Shown one piece after another: positions 32,095-40,988 of a stretch of 64,000 bases of DNA. Both the position numbers and the translations under genes were made by a program. The notes beneath the pieces were generated by a model. It was not told where the DNA came from. It did no database searches and was given only the letters and a program-made list of their open reading frames with translations. Numbering within the stretch: the first letter of the stretch is position 1; each line of letters starts with the position of its first letter. Origin of the DNA: Elusimicrobiota bacterium (GTDB lineage: Bacteria; Elusimicrobiota; Elusimicrobia; Elusimicrobiales; UBA9959); assembly GCA_026388155.1 (NCBI GenBank), contig JAPLKI010000025.1, forward strand, positions 124,001 through 188,000, written 5' to 3'.

Positions 32095-33228
32095 TCACTT
32101 CGGCACTATATCCAGGCTTTCACCGCCCCGCTCGTTTTGGCCCGATATCCTGAAAATATTCTTATAATTGGGCGCGGTATCGCCGCCACGTATCTCAGAA
32201 CAATACCGCCCGGTCATCGGAACTTCCTTGCCCCGTCCTCCATAGGCGGACCCGCCGGATGTATTGGCGGGCAGTATAAGCCGGACGCTTTCCCATGAGG
32301 CGCCAAGGGCTTTGGCCTCCGTGCGTATAACGCGGCGGCCTTCGTTGCCGGCGCGCTTAGCGTTCAACATGCGGAACTGGTCTATGGAATTCACCCTTTT
32401 AAAAGACGCGCTGTATTGTTTTGAAACCGGGTCAAAGCCGTCCTGCCTGAATTCGCTTTTAAACTCCCTGCCCGGGGCTTTGACGGAAAGAATAAAAGTA
32501 TTCTTAGCCTTCAATTCAAGGGCCATGTCTATTTTTTCGCCGGGATAAAAGTATTTATTTTTGGGGGAATTGTAAGGCGGGCTGTTCCAGGCCGTCCCGC
32601 CGGAATTTGTGGTGCGCCAGAACGGCCTGAAAGCGAAATCGGGCTGAAGTTTTTTCTCCGCAAGCAGCTTGTCTATTGCCGCTTGTCCCTCCGCAATTAT
32701 CGTCCCGTTCGCGTCCTTGAGCACGACATCGTTGAATTTTTTTGCGATAACAAAGCGTCTGGCTGGCCTGTTGCCGTCCGACATATCCGGGAGGTCGGTA
32801 TACATGGGATTGCCGTTCGAGTCAAAAACCCTGTCCCAGCTGAGTCCGCAATCAAGCTCCCTGCGGCCGGTTGACGCGCCCAGATAAACGCTCGGCCTGT
32901 CCAAAGAGCCTTCCTGCCAGGCGGGCTGACCAGCGGACGGCTTATAATAGCGCTTCGCGTCAAAATTCACCTTCGGAAGAATCCCTTTCGCTTTTATGCC
33001 CATAGCTTTGTAAGCGGGGGCGCTTACAAGCTTTCTGAAATACGCTCCGCCGGCGCCGCGCTCCGTGACGCTGCGGGAGCAGGAAACGGGCACAGCCGGA
33101 GCCGCCCCCGAGGGATTTATTGCAGAAACCTTATTCGCCGGACCTGGCACCGGCATCGGAACATTGAAATCATCGGCGAAAGCTAACATGCCGGTCAAGC
33201 CGAATAGCAGAAATAAATATTTAGCCAT
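32095..33228 (-). CDS. Secreted protein, unknown
   Basis: 377 residues. Signal peptide 1-18 (Ala-Phe-Ala-Asp), then a Pro-rich spacer and a soluble region with Cys, Gly and Asn-rich loops including Trp-Asn-Ser-Pro-Pro-Tyr-Asn-Ser-Pro and Phe-Tyr-Pro-Gly-Glu-Lys. Predicted strands suggest a beta-rich surface or periplasmic protein. I do not recognise a family. Confidence 0.65.
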   Translation of the reverse strand: MAKYLFLLFGLTGMLAFADDFNVPMPVPGPANKVSAINPSGAAPAVPVSCSRSVTERGAGGAYFRKLVSAPAYKAMGIKAKGILPKVNFDAKRYYKPSAGQPAWQEGSLDRPSVYLGASTGRRELDCGLSWDRVFDSNGNPMYTDLPDMSDGNRPARRFVIAKKFNDVVLKDANGTIIAEGQAAIDKLLAEKKLQPDFAFRPFWRTTNSGGTAWNSPPYNSPKNKYFYPGEKIDMALELKAKNTFILSVKAPGREFKSEFRQDGFDPVSKQYSASFKRVNSIDQFRMLNAKRAGNEGRRVIRTEAKALGASWESVRLILPANTSGGSAYGGRGKEVPMTGRYCSEIRGGDTAPNYKNIFRISGQNERGGESLDIVPK

Positions 33229-33237
33229 AAATTCCTT

Positions 33238-33365
33238 ACCTTTAAGAAAGGTTACTACACAGATTCATGGTTCAGCGGTTCAACGGTTGGAAATCATGAA
33301 TACAAGAAGAGCATGGAAAAAATAACCTTGAACCGCTGAACCCGGAACCGTGAACCTGCCTTCCG
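33238..33365. repeat. Word-repeat gap: GGTTCAGCGG type
   Basis: GGTTCAGCGGTTCAACGGTTGG-like words (33271-33292) face TTGAACCGCTGAACCCGGAACCGTGAACC (33329-33357), their complement. The two arms can pair over about 35 bases between two reverse-strand genes. Confidence 0.7.
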
Positions 33366-33368
33366 CCT

Positions 33369-34931
33369 TCAGCCTTTTACTTCTTTCAATTCCAGTATGC
33401 GGTCTATTTTAAAAACACGCTCTTCGTGCCTTAACGAACAGAGCGCTTTCAGACCTTCAAAAGCTTTGCCCATAAATTCGCATTCGGCTATTTCAAGCGG
33501 CTTCACGCGCCGGTTTGACTTCTCGCCGTTGGCCCGCAGATAAATCATGTCAACGCTGCCGCCATGCCGTATGGCTGCGCGCAAAACCTCCAGCTTTTCT
33601 TCCAGCGGCAATTCCTCGTCCGATTTTTTGTACTGGAAGTCCGTTAAGAACTTCACTACACGCCAATCGCAGCGTATATGGGCCTTGTGGATCCTGGTTT
33701 TGAGTATTATTCCCTCAAGCGAACGGCAGCGGCTCAAGGCCACGTAAAGCTGGCCCGAGGCGAAAAGGCCTCGGTCCAGGTCAAGTATCAGCCTGTCAAA
33801 AGTTTTGCCCTGGCTTTTATGTATGGTGACGGCCCAGGCGAGCTTCAGCGGCAGCTGCGTGAACCCGCCTGCGGCTTCAGTTTCGATTTTTTCCAGTTCC
33901 TCGTTATAGCGATAATTGAACATATTCCAGGTAAAAGGTTTTACCTCCTCGATTTCTCCGTCGTCAAGCGCCACCTTAACGCCGTCCGGAAGAAGTTCGA
34001 TCACCTTGCCCATGGTACCGTTCACCCAGCGGCCCATTGTATCATTGTTTAAAAGCATTATCTGGGCGCCGGATTTCAATTCAAGTTCCTCTTCGGTGGG
34101 AAGCAGCCGGCCGTCAAAATCGCCCTCTATCGAGCCGGTATAAACCTGCGATTTTACCGGCAGGGCGGCCAGCCTGTCGCTATTGATCACAGCGGCGGAG
34201 TCGTTAGTGGGGGTCAGATAAACGAACAACCCTCCTTCGGGCGGAACGAAATCAGGCTGATATCTTGCGTTCAGCGCGCGAAGTTCCGTTTCACCGGCAG
34301 AATTGTTCCTTACGGAGTTGAGCAGTTTTATAAAGCGCTCGTCTTTCTGGCGGTATATCTTTTGAAGTTCCACGAATTCAGGCCGCAGCTGCTTGAACAC
34401 TTTGGAATCAAAAAAGTAATGCCCTCCGTAGATGCGCGAAAACAGTTCGCGCTCCTGGGACTTCACCACCGGCGGCAGCTGGTAAAGGTCGCCTATAAAA
34501 ACCATCTTCACGCCGCCGAACGGGACATACGGATCGTGCCGCATGTCACGCAGAAAAGCGTCGGCGCAGTCAAGCAGATCGGGCCGTACCATGGAAATTT
34601 CGTCGATTACAAGTATGTCTAGCTCGGTATAAAGTTTTGATTTTCCCCTTTTACGCAGTTTGACCGCTATTTTAACAGCCTGCTCTTCGGTGATGTCGGG
34701 CTTAAAGCCGAAAAAAGAATGTATGGTCTGGCCGCCGATGTTAATGGCTGCCACGCCCGTTGGCGCGAGTACGACCGTATTTTTCAGGGTTTTGTCCCTG
34801 AAATAGGAAAGCAGAGTGGATTTGCCTGTGCCGGCCTTGCCGGTGATGAACACGCTCGGGCCGGAGTCTTCCATCAGCCCGAACGCCCGCAAAAATTCAG
34901 GGTTAAGGTCCAGTTCTGTTTTTTCTAACAT
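33369..34931 (-). CDS. PIF1-like helicase with C-terminal WYL domain
   Basis: 520 residues. The N-terminal AAA helicase core has Walker A Gly-Lys-Ala-Gly-Thr-Gly-Lys-Ser-Thr (about 30-40), Ala-Pro-Thr-Gly-Val-Ala-Ala-Ile-Asn (motif Ia), Asp-Glu-Ile-Ser-Met (Walker B) and, near 395, Ala-Trp-Ala-Val-Thr-Ile-His-Lys-Ser-Gln-Gly-Lys-Thr-Phe with Tyr-Val-Ala-Leu-Ser-Arg-Cys, all PIF1/RecD type. The last 75 residues (about 440-518) form a WYL-like domain ending Arg-Val-Phe-Lys-Ile-Asp-Arg-Ile. WYL domains bind nucleic acids or small ligands and regulate partner domains. Likely role: 5'-3' unwinding at stalled forks, with the WYL part sensing DNA ends or a nucleotide. Confidence 0.85.
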   Translation of the reverse strand: MLEKTELDLNPEFLRAFGLMEDSGPSVFITGKAGTGKSTLLSYFRDKTLKNTVVLAPTGVAAINIGGQTIHSFFGFKPDITEEQAVKIAVKLRKRGKSKLYTELDILVIDEISMVRPDLLDCADAFLRDMRHDPYVPFGGVKMVFIGDLYQLPPVVKSQERELFSRIYGGHYFFDSKVFKQLRPEFVELQKIYRQKDERFIKLLNSVRNNSAGETELRALNARYQPDFVPPEGGLFVYLTPTNDSAAVINSDRLAALPVKSQVYTGSIEGDFDGRLLPTEEELELKSGAQIMLLNNDTMGRWVNGTMGKVIELLPDGVKVALDDGEIEEVKPFTWNMFNYRYNEELEKIETEAAGGFTQLPLKLAWAVTIHKSQGKTFDRLILDLDRGLFASGQLYVALSRCRSLEGIILKTRIHKAHIRCDWRVVKFLTDFQYKKSDEELPLEEKLEVLRAAIRHGGSVDMIYLRANGEKSNRRVKPLEIAECEFMGKAFEGLKALCSLRHEERVFKIDRILELKEVKG

Positions 34932-34963
34932 AGAGATCGCTGCGCCGGCTGGCGGGGTTTCAT

Positions 34964-35968
34964 TCAGTCCTTCAGCAGGGAAAGAGCGCTTAAGGACTTG
35001 TAAAATTCGCTTATGGCGGATTCAACCGGGATCATCTGACAAGACCCCCAGGTGCCGGCAATATGAAAATGCTTTTCACCTTTTGGCTTCCAGTGTTGAA
35101 GGCTGTATTGCGTGTTAAAGGAGAAGGTCGGGGTTCCCACGGCGGCGCATAGATGCAGGGTGCCCGTGTTATTGCATACGAAAATATCGATTTTTTTGAG
35201 TATTGCCGCCACCTCCGCCAACGGCCGCGGCTGAATGCGCTTAACCGCGGGGAGGAAACGAAGGATATTGGCATCGGAAATTTTCTCTTCGCCGGGCCCT
35301 ATCAGGTAAAAAACATTCAACCGCGGGTCCGATAACAGTTTTTTTGTGAATTCAACGAACTTTTCCTCGGGCCAGCGGTGTCCCGTTTTTTTGAAGTTTC
35401 CGGGATGTATGGCGATATTTACGCGCCCGTCTTCGGCAAGGATGCCGGCCAGGAGTTCATCGGCCTTTTTGAGCGCCCCAAACGGTATATCCATTTCCAT
35501 TTGCCGCTGACAAGCGGCCCCGAAAAGCGCGGCCAGTCTCTCATATTTGCCTGAAAAATGTTCCGCGTCGGAGCCGTTGTCTATCAGCCGGCTGCATACC
35601 TTTGAGAAAGCCTTTTTTTTAAAGGTTATTTTTTCCGGGGACTTAAGCGCCGCTATAATTCCCAGCGAGGTGCGCGAATAAGCCGGATTCAAGTCTATAG
35701 CGACATCGTATTTTTTTGTGAAAAATCCGATCATTTTTATGTCGGCCGCAAGGTCCAGCCAATTGTGGAAGATATAGGTTTTTGATAAATTTTTATTCAG
35801 CAGCGCCGGTTCTTTGGCTTTAGTTGACGTTAAAAGCGCTATATGCGCTTTGGGGAACCTTTCGCGCATGGCTCTGAGGAACGGAGTCGTTACTAAATAA
35901 TCGCCCAGCCGGCCTATCAGTATCAGGGCTATACTCCGCACATTGGCTGGATCAAGATCTTCGCTCAT
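34964..35968 (-). CDS. GT9-family glycosyltransferase (heptosyltransferase-like)
   Basis: 334 residues. The N-terminal half begins Leu-Ile-Gly-Arg-Leu-Gly-Asp-Tyr-Leu and runs Thr-Pro-Phe-Leu-Arg-Ala-Met-Arg. The C-terminal half has His-Pro-Gly-Asn, Trp-Pro-Glu-Glu-Lys and Cys-Asn-Asn-Thr-Gly-Thr-Leu-His-Leu-Cys-Ala-Ala-Val-Gly-Thr-Pro, all standard for ADP-heptose:LPS heptosyltransferase relatives. It works on the cytoplasmic face, building lipopolysaccharide core or a similar envelope glycan. It lies 32 bases from the PIF1-WYL gene and 58 bases from the methyltransferase gene, all reverse strand. Confidence 0.88.
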   Translation of the reverse strand: MSEDLDPANVRSIALILIGRLGDYLVTTPFLRAMRERFPKAHIALLTSTKAKEPALLNKNLSKTYIFHNWLDLAADIKMIGFFTKKYDVAIDLNPAYSRTSLGIIAALKSPEKITFKKKAFSKVCSRLIDNGSDAEHFSGKYERLAALFGAACQRQMEMDIPFGALKKADELLAGILAEDGRVNIAIHPGNFKKTGHRWPEEKFVEFTKKLLSDPRLNVFYLIGPGEEKISDANILRFLPAVKRIQPRPLAEVAAILKKIDIFVCNNTGTLHLCAAVGTPTFSFNTQYSLQHWKPKGEKHFHIAGTWGSCQMIPVESAISEFYKSLSALSLLKD

Positions 35969-36026
35969 AAAAAATTGATGAATTTCCCCTCGCAGCGGCC
36001 GGGAGGCGCTGACTTTTCAGCGGACA

Positions 36027-36686
36027 TTACTTAACGGCCTCAACATACAGCGTCTCAAAGGAACGGTGTTCGCCATCCATGGCCCCGACATCCGGTCTTA
36101 AACTTTTTCCGCAAGACTGCTTTAAAACCTTTGAGAACCCTATTTCCGCAAGACAGCCGCTGAGCGTCTCAAAATCATACATCCAGCGGTGGTGGTAGAA
36201 TCTCTGCACCACGCGCGACATGAATACGCCTCCGGGAGTTCTCACCAGCCAGTATTTCTTTCTGTTTTTTTTCATGTTTTCCGCGTATTTGCGGATGATA
36301 GGCTCAAAAAAAGCGCGCTCCCCCGCCACGTACTTCGCCGCGTAAATACCCAGGTCGGGAACGGTAAGCCTTAGAATGCCTCCGGGTTTGAGGACGCGGC
36401 GGCATTCGGCCAGGAGATGCGGCACATGGTCCGTCGGAATATGCTCAAGAGTATGCTCGCTATAGACGGCAGTGAACGCATTGTCGCGGAACGGGAGCCT
36501 TGCGTTTAAATTCAGGTAAATGTCGGCGTTTGATTTGAACTTATCAGCGTTAAGCCAGCCGGGCACGACCTTTGAGCCGCAGCCCAGGTGCAGTTTGGGG
36601 TCCCGCGCGCTTTTCAGATATTTCGCCACCGCAAACGGTCTCAAAAACACTCTTAGCCGTACCAGTTCACCTGTCAGGATGCTCAT
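36027..36686 (-). CDS. SAM-dependent methyltransferase (Methyltransf_11-like)
   Basis: 219 residues. Motif I is Leu-His-Leu-Gly-Cys-Gly-Ser (about 32-38). Asp-Lys and Asp-Ile-Tyr-Leu-Asn-Leu form motif II, then Ser-Glu-His-Thr-Leu-Glu-His-Ile-Pro and the motif Leu-Lys-Pro-Gly-Gly. This type often methylates sugars or lipids in envelope gene clusters; the GT9 gene next to it supports that, but the substrate is not seen. Confidence 0.82.
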   Translation of the reverse strand: MSILTGELVRLRVFLRPFAVAKYLKSARDPKLHLGCGSKVVPGWLNADKFKSNADIYLNLNARLPFRDNAFTAVYSEHTLEHIPTDHVPHLLAECRRVLKPGGILRLTVPDLGIYAAKYVAGERAFFEPIIRKYAENMKKNRKKYWLVRTPGGVFMSRVVQRFYHHRWMYDFETLSGCLAEIGFSKVLKQSCGKSLRPDVGAMDGEHRSFETLYVEAVK

Positions 36687-36779
36687 TCAATTATTCCCCT
36701 TATGATTCATTCCGGAATCCTTCCGGTTGCCGCCTGCCGGCATCTGACCCGAATTCTTCAGTTGACCGTCCGGCGGCCT

Positions 36780-36862
36780 CCCCGCCCTTTTGGTTCAGCA
36801 GATCAGGCCTTAAACTTATGTCCAGCTCACGGGTAGTTTGTTCCGCGCTAAAAGAGCGGGGC
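36780..36862. repeat. GCCCCGC inverted repeat, copy 5
   Basis: CCCCGCCCTTTTGG (36780-36793) faces CTAAAAGAGCGGGGC (36848-36862) across a longer spacer of 54 bases; AAGTAT follows the right arm as at 6550. Confidence 0.65.
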
Positions 36863-36881
36863 AAGTATCGAAGAATTCTGG

Positions 36882-37739
36882 TTAGAGGTTGGTGATGTCC
36901 TGGAAAATTACCCCGGCGCCTATAACGGCTCCGTCCACGCCTTTTATATTAATTGAACTGTAGCCTATTACTTTTATTTTGCCGTTTACAAAGCACTGAA
37001 ACTCCTGGCGTCGTACGGTTTTGTTCTGCTTTAATACCGCGTCTATGGAGCTTACGAGGTCGGGGCAAAGCTGGGAAAGCGTTATAATATTGCGGCCCAG
37101 ATACTCCTCTCCTGTTTCAAAAACTTCTTTGGCCTTGGGATTGAAGAATATTATCTGCCCTTGAATGTCGGCTCCGATAAAACCGCCTGAAAGGTTGTTT
37201 ATGGTGCTTTCACCTCTAAGGTTAAGCTGTTTTATGGTGGCCTCGAGCTTTTTTATGTAAACCTCGCGGGAGGTTAATGTGGTTATGGCCTGGGCAAGCA
37301 GAAAGTCGTCGTTTGAAAAAGCGCCCGAGGCGGAATTGATAAATTCCATCACGCCCAGAAGAGTTCCGCCGGCGAGCGCCGGAACCGCCAGCGCGCATTT
37401 GGTTTTAAAACCCGTGCTTTGATCCACTTTTTTGGTAAAACGGGGATCGTTTTCCGCGTCGTTCGCAAGCACCGCCAGGCGCTTTCGCGCGCATTCGCCG
37501 GCCACTCCCTGATAAGCAAAGCTCACCCCCAGCAAATCCGCGCCAACGGGGCCGATGCTGGTTTTAAAAGTCAGTATTTTTTTCACATCGTCGGCTTCGA
37601 AAAAACTGGCCGCGTGGCAGCCCAGAATCGGAGCACCCGCGCGCGTCAGGAAATCCCATAACGCGTAGCTGGAGCCGGAGGCTTCGGCAAAAAGGCCTTC
37701 GGAGAATTTAGAAAGCAGTTCAAGACGGTTTTCGTTCAT
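36882..37739 (-). CDS. GAF-PAS sensor protein without output domain
   Basis: 285 residues. A GAF domain (about 25-165) carries Cys-Ala-Leu-Ala-Val-Pro-Ala and a hydrophobic pocket pattern. After a short coiled segment a PAS domain follows (about 180-285: Gly-Gly-Phe-Ile-Gly-Ala-Asp...Ile-Ile-Phe-Phe-Asn-Pro-Lys-Ala). No kinase, cyclase or DNA-binding domain is attached, so it probably signals by binding a partner. Its start overlaps the end of the amidase gene by four bases, so the two are translationally coupled. Confidence 0.82.
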   Translation of the reverse strand: MNENRLELLSKFSEGLFAEASGSSYALWDFLTRAGAPILGCHAASFFEADDVKKILTFKTSIGPVGADLLGVSFAYQGVAGECARKRLAVLANDAENDPRFTKKVDQSTGFKTKCALAVPALAGGTLLGVMEFINSASGAFSNDDFLLAQAITTLTSREVYIKKLEATIKQLNLRGESTINNLSGGFIGADIQGQIIFFNPKAKEVFETGEEYLGRNIITLSQLCPDLVSSIDAVLKQNKTVRRQEFQCFVNGKIKVIGYSSINIKGVDGAVIGAGVIFQDITNL

Positions 37740-39499
37740 TTTGTAGTTGTCCCCGGCCGCGGGGTCACGCCGAAAAATTCAAGCACGCCTGAGCTTATTG
37801 AAGCGGCAAGCTTCTCCTGAAAAGCCTGGGTAAAAACCATCTCTTCCTGCTCCGGCAGTATCATGTAAACATTTTCAATGAGCACGGCCGGCATATAAGT
37901 CATTCTGACCACTAAATAATCCCCATACCGCAGGCCCTCATCGGGCAACGGGATATTTCCGGAGTAAGCGTCGTGTATGGCTTTTCCTAAAGCCTGGCTG
38001 TGGCGCTGATTATAGTAAACCGCAAAGCCCCTCGGCTGCGAGAACGGGTCTTCTCCGTCGGCGATGGCGTTATTGTGAATGCTTATAAAAATATCGGCCT
38101 TGGAATCCCTGGCGATTTTAGGCCTGTCGGCAAGCTGTACGGTTTCATCGCCTTTCCTGGTAAGGAACACCTGGGCGCCCAGATTCGACAGGGCCTCCTG
38201 CGTTTTTAAAGCTATGGCCAGGTTTGCCTGATATTCAAAAGTTCCCATCGGGCCTATGGCCCCGTCGTAAGGCGGGGTCTGTTTCGCGGAATGGCCGGGA
38301 TCAAGCGCTATTTTAACGCCCTCAAGGGGCTTTGGCCAGATCCCCGGCGCGGAAACGGGCTGTTTGAAATCGACAATCAGGGCGCGGGTGCCGTAATAAA
38401 TGTCATAGCCCCACAGCGCTTTCTCTTTGGCAAATTCAAAATCCATTGTTACCTTGTTTTCGCCGGTCTGGCGGAAAACCACATTTTTAACAAAAGAATC
38501 GGAAGGATCGTAAACCACCCAGTTCGTATGCTGCTTGGCGTAATAAAGGGTTATGCGCAGACCGTTTTCCAGTTCTTCCGCCGAATACGGAACTTTGTCG
38601 GAAAGCGAGATGGCGGCCTGTGACCCGGTTTCGGTTTTTTTCAGCTTTATGGCGCCGGTTTCAGTCTGCGGCGGGAAAACGGCGCGCGGCGCGGGCGAGA
38701 CCCTGCTGTCTTCCACCCAGGCGGCTTCGCCGGGGGCAAGCCTGATTCTGCACATGGCGCCTATTTTACCGTCTGAAACCAGCTTTACGCCAAGCGGCAG
38801 AAACATCATATAGCCGGTGTCAAGCCCGTTGCGCAGTATCACAGTGTCGGTTGAGGTTTCCAGCGTCTGCGGAGCTTTCAAGATCTTTATGCGCTTTTTC
38901 AAAACCGTTTCCGCGCTTCGGGCGAAAAGGCCCGCCTTGAAACGCGCGCTGAGAGCCCCGTCTTTGCCGGCGTCGAGATCCCGGACCGCGTAAAGGCCGA
39001 AATACCTGCCGGAGCATTTCGGTATTTCAGAGAGAGCCTCCCCGCTTACGATATCTCCCGCGGAAAAAACCGCCTCGCGGCAGGGTGTGCCCTCGGCCTG
39101 GACATTTATAAAATCGCCCGGTGAGAGTTCCATCTCGGAAACGGGCGAAATTATGTTAAGGTAAAGCGTACCGCTTGAAGGATGCGGCGGCTCGGCCGGT
39201 TTGACCTTGACCTTTCTTTCATAAGCCGCGGTGGCGCCGCCAAGCAATTCCCCCCTGAAGGAAAAATCCCCCGGGGTGACAGGCACATACGCGATAAAAC
39301 CGCCGTTTTTATATACTTCAATCTTCGAGCCGTTTATAAAAAAAGGAGCGGTTGAAGGCGTTACGCTGCCGAACACGAAAGTTTTGGGCACATTCGGCAG
39401 GGCCATGCCTTCATAGGGATATGCGATCTTTATTTCCGCGGCCGAAAGGCCCGCGGCCTGAAAGAGGGCGGAAAGCGCAATAGCGGCAATTTTGCTCAT
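37736..39499 (-). CDS. N-acetylmuramoyl-L-alanine amidase (Amidase_3), secreted
   Basis: 587 residues. Signal peptide 1-21. A long beta-rich N-terminal region (about 25-385) includes an AMIN-like part. The Amidase_3 domain (about 390-575) shows Asp-Pro-Gly-His, Thr-Phe-Glu-Tyr-Gln-Ala-Asn, Ser-Ile-His-Asn-Asn-Ala and Val-Leu-Ile-Glu-Asn-Val. The two His and first Glu bind zinc and the last Glu is catalytic. It cleaves the amide linking MurNAc to the stem peptide, for daughter-cell separation. Unusually the last step of this operon is a GAF-PAS protein. Confidence 0.9.
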   Translation of the reverse strand: MSKIAAIALSALFQAAGLSAAEIKIAYPYEGMALPNVPKTFVFGSVTPSTAPFFINGSKIEVYKNGGFIAYVPVTPGDFSFRGELLGGATAAYERKVKVKPAEPPHPSSGTLYLNIISPVSEMELSPGDFINVQAEGTPCREAVFSAGDIVSGEALSEIPKCSGRYFGLYAVRDLDAGKDGALSARFKAGLFARSAETVLKKRIKILKAPQTLETSTDTVILRNGLDTGYMMFLPLGVKLVSDGKIGAMCRIRLAPGEAAWVEDSRVSPAPRAVFPPQTETGAIKLKKTETGSQAAISLSDKVPYSAEELENGLRITLYYAKQHTNWVVYDPSDSFVKNVVFRQTGENKVTMDFEFAKEKALWGYDIYYGTRALIVDFKQPVSAPGIWPKPLEGVKIALDPGHSAKQTPPYDGAIGPMGTFEYQANLAIALKTQEALSNLGAQVFLTRKGDETVQLADRPKIARDSKADIFISIHNNAIADGEDPFSQPRGFAVYYNQRHSQALGKAIHDAYSGNIPLPDEGLRYGDYLVVRMTYMPAVLIENVYMILPEQEEMVFTQAFQEKLAASISSGVLEFFGVTPRPGTTTK

Positions 39500-39580
39500 C
39501 TTTGAACTCCGGGATTTTAAAAAAACGAAACATTAACTTAATACCGGTAAAGTATTCTTTATTATAATATATTTGACCTT

Positions 39581-40903
39581 ATGAAAAAATTCACGCTCCA
39601 TTGTCTTGCCGCGGGCCTTTTACTTTCGGGAGTAAACGCCCTGGCGGGTGACCTTACCACTATTATGCCGGGCTCCAGGCAAAACGCCATGGGCGGGGCT
39701 TTTGCAAGCATAGCCGACGACACTTACGCGATTTTTTACAACCCGGCGGGGCTTTCAAACCTTGTGAATACTGAAACCTCTTTAACGCTTGGCAGACGCC
39801 TGTCCCCGCTTGCCGGCGAGGGGGAAGCGGCCCTTGCCTACGTGCGCCCGTCCCCGGATACCGCCGGCCGGGTCGCGGGATTCGGCTACTACGCGGTAAG
39901 GCAGGGCATTGCGGGCAGCCGCGACACTTTGGCTTTTGAAATGGGGTCAAAGACCACTATGAAATATTTTCAAAAACCCATCCTTTACGGCGGCGGCGTA
40001 AAACTGGTAAACCTGCGTTCCCTGAAAGAAAACCATATAGGCATTGGCCTGGACGGCGGGCTTTTGCTTGAATCGAACTCCGGCCTTAAAACCGCGCTGG
40101 TTTTGACCGACGCCGTTTTTGGCCTGGGGCGGTCGCTGGCCACCCTGACCCTTGGAAATTCCTATCGCCACGGCGACACCGTTTTCGCGCTGGACCTGCG
40201 CGCGCGGGGGGCCTATTCCGAATTTTTCATGGGCGCGGAAAAAAATCTTTTTAACAGTCTCCTCCAGGTCAGGGCAGGCAAGGGTTTTACGCTTAACGGG
40301 TCCGACTACCTGGCGCTCGGCTTCGGCATAAACACTCTGCCCCTGACCCTGGACTTTACCTGGTCGCTTCCCTGGAAAGGCTTTAACCAGCCGGCGGGTT
40401 TTTACGGAATAAGCGCGGCCTATCGTTTCGGCGCGCCCTCCTTCAACGAAAAACTGGTCGGGGAAGCCGGCAGAAGGGCGGAAGAACTTAAAACCCAGAT
40501 AAACGACCTGCGCGTTCAGCAGGCCGGACTTGAAACCTCGGTGGCCACTTCCCGCGTTAACAAGAGCATATTGGAATCGGACCTGACCATGATGCATACC
40601 CGCCTGCGCGACATGGAAGGCCAGCTGAAGAATCTGGAACTGAAAATTTTGGAAGCGGAAAGCAGGCGGGAAAAACCGAAGCTCACAAAAAAATATGTCC
40701 CCCCGCCGCCGGAAAAATGGCCCCGGTTCCACAAAGTGGAAGCCGGAGAGACCTTAAGGTCAATCGCTTCAAAATACTACGGCAACCCCAACCTTTGGGA
40801 GAGGCTCTACGAGGCCAATGAAAAAGATATTTCAAAAGGTCTGCCCGTTGAGGGTGCAGTTTTCACCATACCGGCGCCGCCGCCGGAGAACGGCAAACAG
40901 TAA
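39581..40903 (+). CDS. Outer-membrane barrel (PorV/UPF0164-like) with coiled coil and LysM
   Basis: 440 residues. Signal peptide 1-22 (Ala-Leu-Ala-Gly). Residues 25-285 follow the UPF0164/PorV pattern, with Ser-Arg-Gln-Asn-Ala-Met-Gly-Gly-Ala-Phe and Tyr-Asn-Pro-Ala-Gly-Leu and alternating strands. A coiled coil (about 295-370) and a Pro-rich linker lead to a LysM domain (about 385-437: Val-Glu-Ala-Gly-Glu-Thr-Leu...Ile-Ala...Tyr-Tyr-Gly). The protein can thus span the outer membrane and grip peptidoglycan from inside, like a tether. The region upstream is AT-rich with a TATAAT box near 39563. Confidence 0.82.
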   Translation: MKKFTLHCLAAGLLLSGVNALAGDLTTIMPGSRQNAMGGAFASIADDTYAIFYNPAGLSNLVNTETSLTLGRRLSPLAGEGEAALAYVRPSPDTAGRVAGFGYYAVRQGIAGSRDTLAFEMGSKTTMKYFQKPILYGGGVKLVNLRSLKENHIGIGLDGGLLLESNSGLKTALVLTDAVFGLGRSLATLTLGNSYRHGDTVFALDLRARGAYSEFFMGAEKNLFNSLLQVRAGKGFTLNGSDYLALGFGINTLPLTLDFTWSLPWKGFNQPAGFYGISAAYRFGAPSFNEKLVGEAGRRAEELKTQINDLRVQQAGLETSVATSRVNKSILESDLTMMHTRLRDMEGQLKNLELKILEAESRREKPKLTKKYVPPPPEKWPRFHKVEAGETLRSIASKYYGNPNLWERLYEANEKDISKGLPVEGAVFTIPAPPPENGKQ

Positions 40904-40988
40904 CTATTCGTCATTCGCTATTCGCTTTTTAATTTCAGCAACTTGTGTCTTGTGATTTGTGACCTGTGACTAAGCCGAAGGCTGATTT
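40904..40988. repeat. Word-repeat gap: ATTCGC and TGTGAC words
   Basis: Tandem ATTCGT-CATTCGC-TATTCGC words are followed by CTTGTGT-CTTGTGA-TTTGTGA-CCTGTGAC. Unlike most other sites, no clear facing arm is seen for the second group. It ends AAGCCGAAGGCTGA, a small hairpin. Confidence 0.55.
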
